Below, one piece after another: positions 59,180 through 64,000 of a DNA stretch of 64,000 nucleotides. Source of the stretch: Gnetum montanum (taxonomy: Eukaryota; Streptophyta; Gnetopsida; Gnetales; Gnetaceae); contig MNCI01003070.1 in NCBI GenBank assembly GCA_015680685.1, forward strand, positions 93,714 to 157,713. Reading direction: 5' to 3'. The notes beneath the pieces were generated by a model. That model saw only the letters and a program-made list of their open reading frames with translations. It was not told the DNA's origin and searched no databases. The translations under genes were made by a program, and so were the position numbers. Numbering within the stretch: the stretch's first letter is position 1; every line of letters starts with the position of its first letter.

Positions 59180-60190
59180 GAACTGGGCTAGAGCATCACT
59201 TGTTGAACAATGTCTCCTTGAATTGACAAAGGGAGAACATTAGCAAGAGAGTTTCTCTAAAAAACCACATTACATCGGAACTTCCAGATGGTATGAAGGA
59301 TAAGGGGTCAAAAGTAACACCAAGTATAAAGTAGAGATCCTTGAAGTTGAGGAGTGTCACCAAATAAAGCCTCATTCAGTCCTAGCCAAAAACTCTGTAA
59401 ATACTTGCTACACCAAGTCCAAGAGCTGTGAGCAAGTGGACAAGTAAAAAAACAATGGGTAAACGTATCTTCCTTGTTACAGATAGGACATCTGGGGTCC
59501 ATAACACCCACATGAAAGCATCAAACACCAATAGGTAAACCTTGGTGAATCAAATACCACAAAAAATGTCTAATCTTTGAAGGAGTAGGGGCAAACTATC
59601 TGAATACGTTGCTTCCAAACCTACACATTGAGATTATCCTTCCAAAGATGGTTGAATCTTGGCCAAATATTAGTATTAGAATTAATAAGAGAATACACAA
59701 TCTTAAAATGATAGGGAAAAATTTGATGACCATTAATCCAAGAAATATCAAGAAAACCATAATGAGAATTCTAAATAACTACACTTTTGTTCAATCTATC
59801 TGAAATATCACAAAAGGTAGACTTTTGAGTAGCATCAATATCATAAAGAAGTTGATACTCAATCCAAGTAATCCAACAATTATGTAGGCAAAGAGATGAA
59901 AGGGATGAGATGCCAAGCTTGCTCTAGGTACTACGAAGATGAGGACACTTAATTGCCACCAAGGAGAAATCTTATCAAGCATAGAGGAAGGAACAGAAAT
60001 ATTATTAAAGTTCCAAAACTCACTGATAAAACTCCAAGCCTTCCAAATGTGCTTGATGACAATGGAACCTGAAAGAGTAATACCTTTTGGAAAAAGGATC
60101 CAATTAAAAAATGAGTATTATTCTAATAAATACTACCTTTAGGCTTTTTCATTCGAATGCGCTTGAGGAAAAGAAGCTTCCAAGGCTCAA
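59180..60190 (-). mobile_element. LINE fragment: 3' end of the reverse transcriptase frame
   Basis: On the minus strand the piece LWYLIHQGLPIGV (about 59530-59570, followed by a stop) leads into CPICNKEDTFTHCFFTCPLA at 59308-59511, the zinc-binding segment found at the C-terminus of plant LINE reverse transcriptases (C-x2-C, H, C). Upstream, to about 60190, broken pieces such as SPWWQLSVLIF fit the same old frame in several reading phases. The catalytic part is not in the window. No tail or target duplication was found. Confidence 0.6.
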
Positions 60191-60318
60191 AGATAAGTGT
60201 TTAGCCACCCACTTGGCACAAAGGTGGTGTGTTGTCATGTGTCATGCAATTCAACTATCATCAAAAGTAGCATCAAATGCATACCATGTATGCACATCTT
60301 TGCTCATCATCTTCCATG

Positions 60319-60540
60319 GTTATTGCTATGCATAATTTCCAATTTTTTCAAAACTCAAACTCCCACCTCACTTTGGTAATTTTAATCATGGTGCTAACCC
60401 ATCCTATACATGGAAATCCTAGTATGTTATTGCTTATGCATATTTTTAAATTTTTTCACAATTCAAACTTTCACTTCACTTTGCATTTTTAACTATAGTG
60501 CAAACTCATTCTTTACATGGAAATCCTATGATGTTATTGT
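60319..60540 (+). repeat. two-copy tandem repeat of about 107 bp
   Basis: The phrase ttattgctatgcataatttc, then caaactcccacctcactttg and tacatggaaatcctagtatg, recurs with changes immediately downstream (second copy from about 60426). Confidence 0.65.
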
Positions 60541-60572
60541 AATCCAAAATAAGTGAAACATAGGTACACTTC

Positions 60573-60900
60573 AAATTATGTGCACATCCATGTGCTTAGC
60601 AATCAAACTTGCACACCCATAGTGTATAGTGGATTAGTGTAAGCACATGAGTTGCTTAGTCAAACTTGCATGCCCATGTGCTTAAATTAGTGGGTGCCCT
60701 TACCTAGGTTACCTACCCTAAGCATGTGCTATGTCATGTAGGTTACCTACCCGACATGTATGTTGTCTCATATAAAAAACTATGTTATAAATTATGTACA
60801 CATCCATGTGCTTAGCAGTCAAACTTGCACGCCCATAATGTATAGTGGATTAGTGTAAGCACATGAGTCACCTAGTCAAACTTGCATTCCCATGTGCTTA
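60573..60900 (+). repeat. direct repeat, two copies of 112 bp, 216 bp apart
   Basis: Copies at 60573-60684 and 60789-60900 both run from aaattatgtgcacatcc (or acacatcc) through gtatagtggattagtgtaag to cccatgtgctta. Between them lies a stretch with gttacctaccc twice. Confidence 0.75.
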
Positions 60901-60914
60901 AACATGGGTATGCA

Positions 60915-61325
60915 AAGGCTGTCGCATTTAGAAACTCTACCAGGCGCTCCTCAAAGTTACTGCGTCATCGTCCAGGGATTCTGACACCGAGCGCTTGAAC
61001 ATCGGCTCCAAAGCAAACGTCACCTACACGCCATGGAAATCGGAAGTCCTCGGTTAGAAATCCCGAGTTACAAGAAAATTGATAGAAATTAACTGCTCAG
61101 TGAAGTGGGAGTACCTCGGCTTCGTTCTTGGAATACGCCACCGCGGAGGCGGTGCAGTGGGAGCCGTCGTCCCACTTGCCGAAACTGGTTGTATACGTCG
61201 CAGTTTCCGTTTTGTCTGTTGCATTTTACCAGCGCTGCTCCGACGTCGCAGGCCTGCACTAACTTTGCTGCAGCTACAATGGACAACCATGTGCAGGCCC
61301 ATGCGCTTAGATGACGCCGTCCCAT
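60915..61325 (-). pseudogene. GULLO copy G6, collapsed remnant
   Basis: From ATG at 61325 the start MGRRHLSAWACTWLS and CDVGAALVKC are readable, then a frameshift breaks the frame before the AVAY..KNEAE segment (about 61120). A short remnant with gaagtactc and tgtaactcgggatt follows, then an acceptor-like tgtag and the start of exon 2 (VTFALEPMFKRSVSESL) at about 60960-61022. Similarity ends near 60915. Most of the FAD domain and nearly all of exon 2 are missing. The short piece attgatagaaattaactgctc also occurs in the intron of G5. Confidence 0.8.
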
Positions 61326-61704
61326 GTTTGATTTTGGATTGAAACTTCAGATTCCTGCAACTTCTTGCAGGAATTAGCTTACCGTTTTCATAAGCGACGG
61401 AGGCTCAAGCTTAACCTTCATCGAGCGAAAAAAGATAAATTCTACCGGGCGCCATGACCAGGCAACCAAAGACTATTTGTTATTAGTAAAGCGATGCAGG
61501 GAGGTTCATCGCATCATTATTGTTGTAAATAGTAACCAGTAGATGCAAAAGTATAAAGCGAACGATTCGTAAAGTAACGTAAGATGCAATTTTATATAAA
61601 ATCTTACCATAAGTACGATAGTTTCTAGTTTCTAGCATAGTGATATAGGTTCACAAATTTTCTAGCGCAATATATTTTTATGGTAGTTTGTAGGAGTGAT
61701 ATCG
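61326..61704. other. upstream region of G6
   Basis: AT-moderate sequence without a gene; no clear promoter element was recognised. Confidence 0.4.
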
Positions 61705-61830
61705 TTCCATATTTTTCGCAAAGTGAAATGGTTCCATATTTTTCGCAAAGTGAAATGGTTCCATATTTTTCACCAAGTGAAAGGCGTTGCATATTTTTCA
61801 CGAAGTGAAAGGCGTTGCATATTTTTCAAG
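61705..61830 (+). repeat. 27-28-bp tandem repeat with an inverted core
   Basis: The unit ttccatatttttcgcaaag with gtgaaatgg is repeated about 4.5 times. Later units have the core TTTCAC-NAA-GTGAAA, a 6-bp inverted repeat. The first two units are identical over 27 bp. Confidence 0.88.
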
Positions 61831-61918
61831 TACCTCACATTGAGAAAATGCAAATCTTCAACACATAGGTTTTAATGCTCTTCCACTCAAGATACATAGA
61901 TACATAGCATGCACAACT

Positions 61919-61974
61919 ATTAGCATTATACTACTTCTATTACAAAATTAGCATTATACTACTTCTATTACAAA
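61919..61974 (+). repeat. perfect 28-bp tandem duplication
   Basis: The 28-bp unit beginning attagcattatactacttc occurs twice head to tail with no difference, so it is probably recent. Confidence 0.9.
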
Positions 61975-63149
61975 AACTTAAACAATAGTAGTGTGCATAA
62001 CCCATGAGTTATGTTCTGGAAATTTATAAATTTATTAACATCACAAAGTGCCTTTAATCCTATCATAGTTTTAATATAGAAATCTTATGTTATTTTGGCT
62101 AAGAGGCAACTAGAAGTTAGCTAGAATTTTTCATCATCATAACATTGAGCCAAGAGATGAACTTTGTCACAGGAAGTATGTGTTGGCTAGATTTTGTCAT
62201 TGAAAATAAATAATTATCTTGTCATAACACTAAAACAAAAGATGAAAATTTTTTCTATGAATTATTATGAATATGCAATTGCTTAGCCAATTACCAACAT
62301 AAAATTTAACACTTGTTTCAATTTTCTTTTTTCAAATTAAAAATAAATTCTCAGAAAATCAGTTCTAAGATTTCATTAATTTAAAAGGAAAAACTATTCT
62401 CTCAGCCAAATAATAGATATAAATCATAAACACATAACTAAACAACTAGATTCAATTCAAATAGATAATGTTGAGTTGTGAGTTCTAAGAAAAAAGTTTC
62501 CTTAAAAGAAATCTGAAATTACTATGGTTTTTCTTATGTTAGGTCCAAAAGGATCCAAGTAGATGTAAGAAAGAATAGTGTCTAATGAAAATGCAAATTG
62601 TTTACACTCATTGTGCTTTCTTTCATGGTTTGTTCATCATATTACTAAACATCATTCCTCCTAAACAAGTTCATAGCTATGTTGTTAAAGGTTCTAAGAA
62701 AAAGTTTGCAAATATGCACATAAATACGTTGTTAAAGGTGAATGAGGCACTTTTATTTGCCTTCACATATTTTTTTTGGTCAAAAAGTTAATGATATATG
62801 CATAGTCATATGCTTTCATTTTTTTACCATGTCATTAGGCCATGAGTATTAATGGTAGCCAAACCAATCATAATGCTTGAAATGTGAGTGAATGCCAAAG
62901 GTGGCTTGCACTAGTGAAGTGCATACTATAGGTTGTAGAGAAATATGGCTACAAAAAAAGCTAGGAGAGACATCTACGCATTGAGAAAAACAAACCATCT
63001 AGAATGACAATTGCACTTTAGAGAAATGACCACAATTGAAGGGCAATATGTAATTCCACAACATAAATAAATTAGTATTAGAAACTCATTGCATTTCCTT
63101 ACATGATCCTAAGAATGAAGATAAAGCTTTCACATTAGAAGTGTAAGTG
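61975..63149. other. AT-rich DNA without a recognised gene
   Basis: Short frames (for example 62585-62791) carry no motif and are low-complexity. I see nothing else supported here. Confidence 0.5.
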
Positions 63150-63900
63150 TTCATCTCAACCTCCTCTTCCAAGACCTTCATACAAAGCTTCGTCATAGTG
63201 TACATTCTTTATTGTTTGTTTGAAAACATCATATGATAGTGGTAGCCAAATTAATAAATAAAACTTAAGTTTCTCATCTAATACTTGAGTATCTTGTGCT
63301 TAGAGATCAACTTGTAGTGAAAAGACTTTTTTGTACAAGCATAGCTAACTAGCTCACCTTCTTTCAACCTCAATAAATTTAATTGATTTTGTAAATATTA
63401 AATCTTAGATTTATTTTTTTCTTAAAAGTTTCCTCAAGCTTCTTTCACATCTTATATGTGAACTTTTGTTTCTCTACTAGTTGCATAAACAATCTGAACA
63501 TGCTTAGGACAATTAGCATTTGCGCCATCTTGTTATTCTCTTCCACCACAGTGGTTTTGACCATAGTTTCAACCAATCCATTCCCTTGAAGTAGAAGTCT
63601 CATCTAAAGCTTCAGTATATTGGAATTCAATGTATTCACTACTTGGGAAGCATAAGTTAGTGCCTAAGTCATGACTATATAAAAGGTTTATTATGAATTC
63701 TTAAGAGCCACTCTTTAATTTCCAAAATTACTCAATAATTTACTCTTAAAAGCAATGACCTAATTAGTATCAAGCTCATTGCATTCCCTTCTATGCTACA
63801 ATTACATTACTTATGATATATCTATCTTAAACAAAACTTCTTTACTCAAGTTTGATGATACCATTTCTTTTAACTCAAATAAGCTATGCATTTAGATAAA
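63150..63900 (-). pseudogene. possible copia gag remnant
   Basis: On the minus strand, in one frame with stops, residues such as MVKTTVVEENNKMAQMLIVL and TYKM*KKLEETFKKK (about 63415-63580) resemble the N-terminal layout of plant copia gag (a segment ending in W..L...F after an ALxxIxLSL-like stretch), followed in another frame by LDEKLKFYLLIWLPLSYDVF. No other copia part is found before the window ends. The call is weak. Confidence 0.3.
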
Positions 63901-64000
63901 ATTTTATAATTGTTATTAAGAAAAGTAATGGATCTCCAATCATCAATATGTTGAAGATATTCATCTTTCAAAAGAAGATGAATCACAACTTTATTTATAT

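Noticed and set aside
1-64000. tRNA, rRNA or small nuclear RNA genes
   Set aside because: No cloverleaf with A and B boxes or rRNA-like sequence was recognised; the only tRNA-related sequences are primer-binding sites.

Overview
The window is nuclear DNA of a land plant with a large, repeat-rich genome. The evidence is plant-type Ty1/copia and Ty3/gypsy retrotransposons (initiator-Met and Asp-tRNA-like primer sites, a Tat-type second RNase H), GT..AG introns, and a cluster of plant L-gulonolactone oxidase-like (GULLO) genes. I cannot name the species; the density of old, decayed LTR elements would suit a gymnosperm or fern, but that is a guess. All assignments rest on motif reading, without database searches.

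Layout. 1-4440: 3' end of a well-preserved Ty3/gypsy element (RNase H and integrase, a repeat-rich 3' UTR, and an LTR whose U3 holds an array of a perfect 10-bp palindrome). 4441-6343: AT-rich intergenic DNA with two fold-back repeats. 6344-11368: a complete but dead Ty1/copia element with 5-bp target duplications. 12972-25217: a complete, dead 12-kb minus-strand Ty3/gypsy element (element A) with a broken extra frame downstream of pol and a solo LTR inserted in gag. 26163-28908: the only intact gene, a two-exon secreted GULLO-type oxidase (copy G1). 30344-31425: broken GULLO copy G2, convergent with G1. About 31650-42592: an unusual element (C) with gag and protease on the minus strand and a multi-exon gene on the plus strand. 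42593-48915: element B, a truncated second copy of element A. 51306-61325: four more broken GULLO copies (G3 to G6) with a hAT-like insertion and a LINE fragment. 61326-64000: AT-rich DNA with tandem repeats and perhaps a copia gag remnant.

How the parts relate. Element B carries the same right-hand target duplication (agctc) and the same flank as element A, and both are followed by GULLO copies in the same order and orientation. Segment 17871 to about 31100 and segment 42593 to about 57823 are therefore two copies of one duplicated block, later changed by separate insertions and deletions. G1 stayed intact; its duplicate G3 lost most of exon 1 and its splice acceptor. Three single N positions (13511, 35814, 58041) look like gap placeholders, and at least the one at 13511 hides about 160 bp. 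The most unusual features are palindrome arrays upstream of the TATA box in several otherwise different LTR promoters, and the intron-containing gene lying antisense to a gag-protease-only retroelement.
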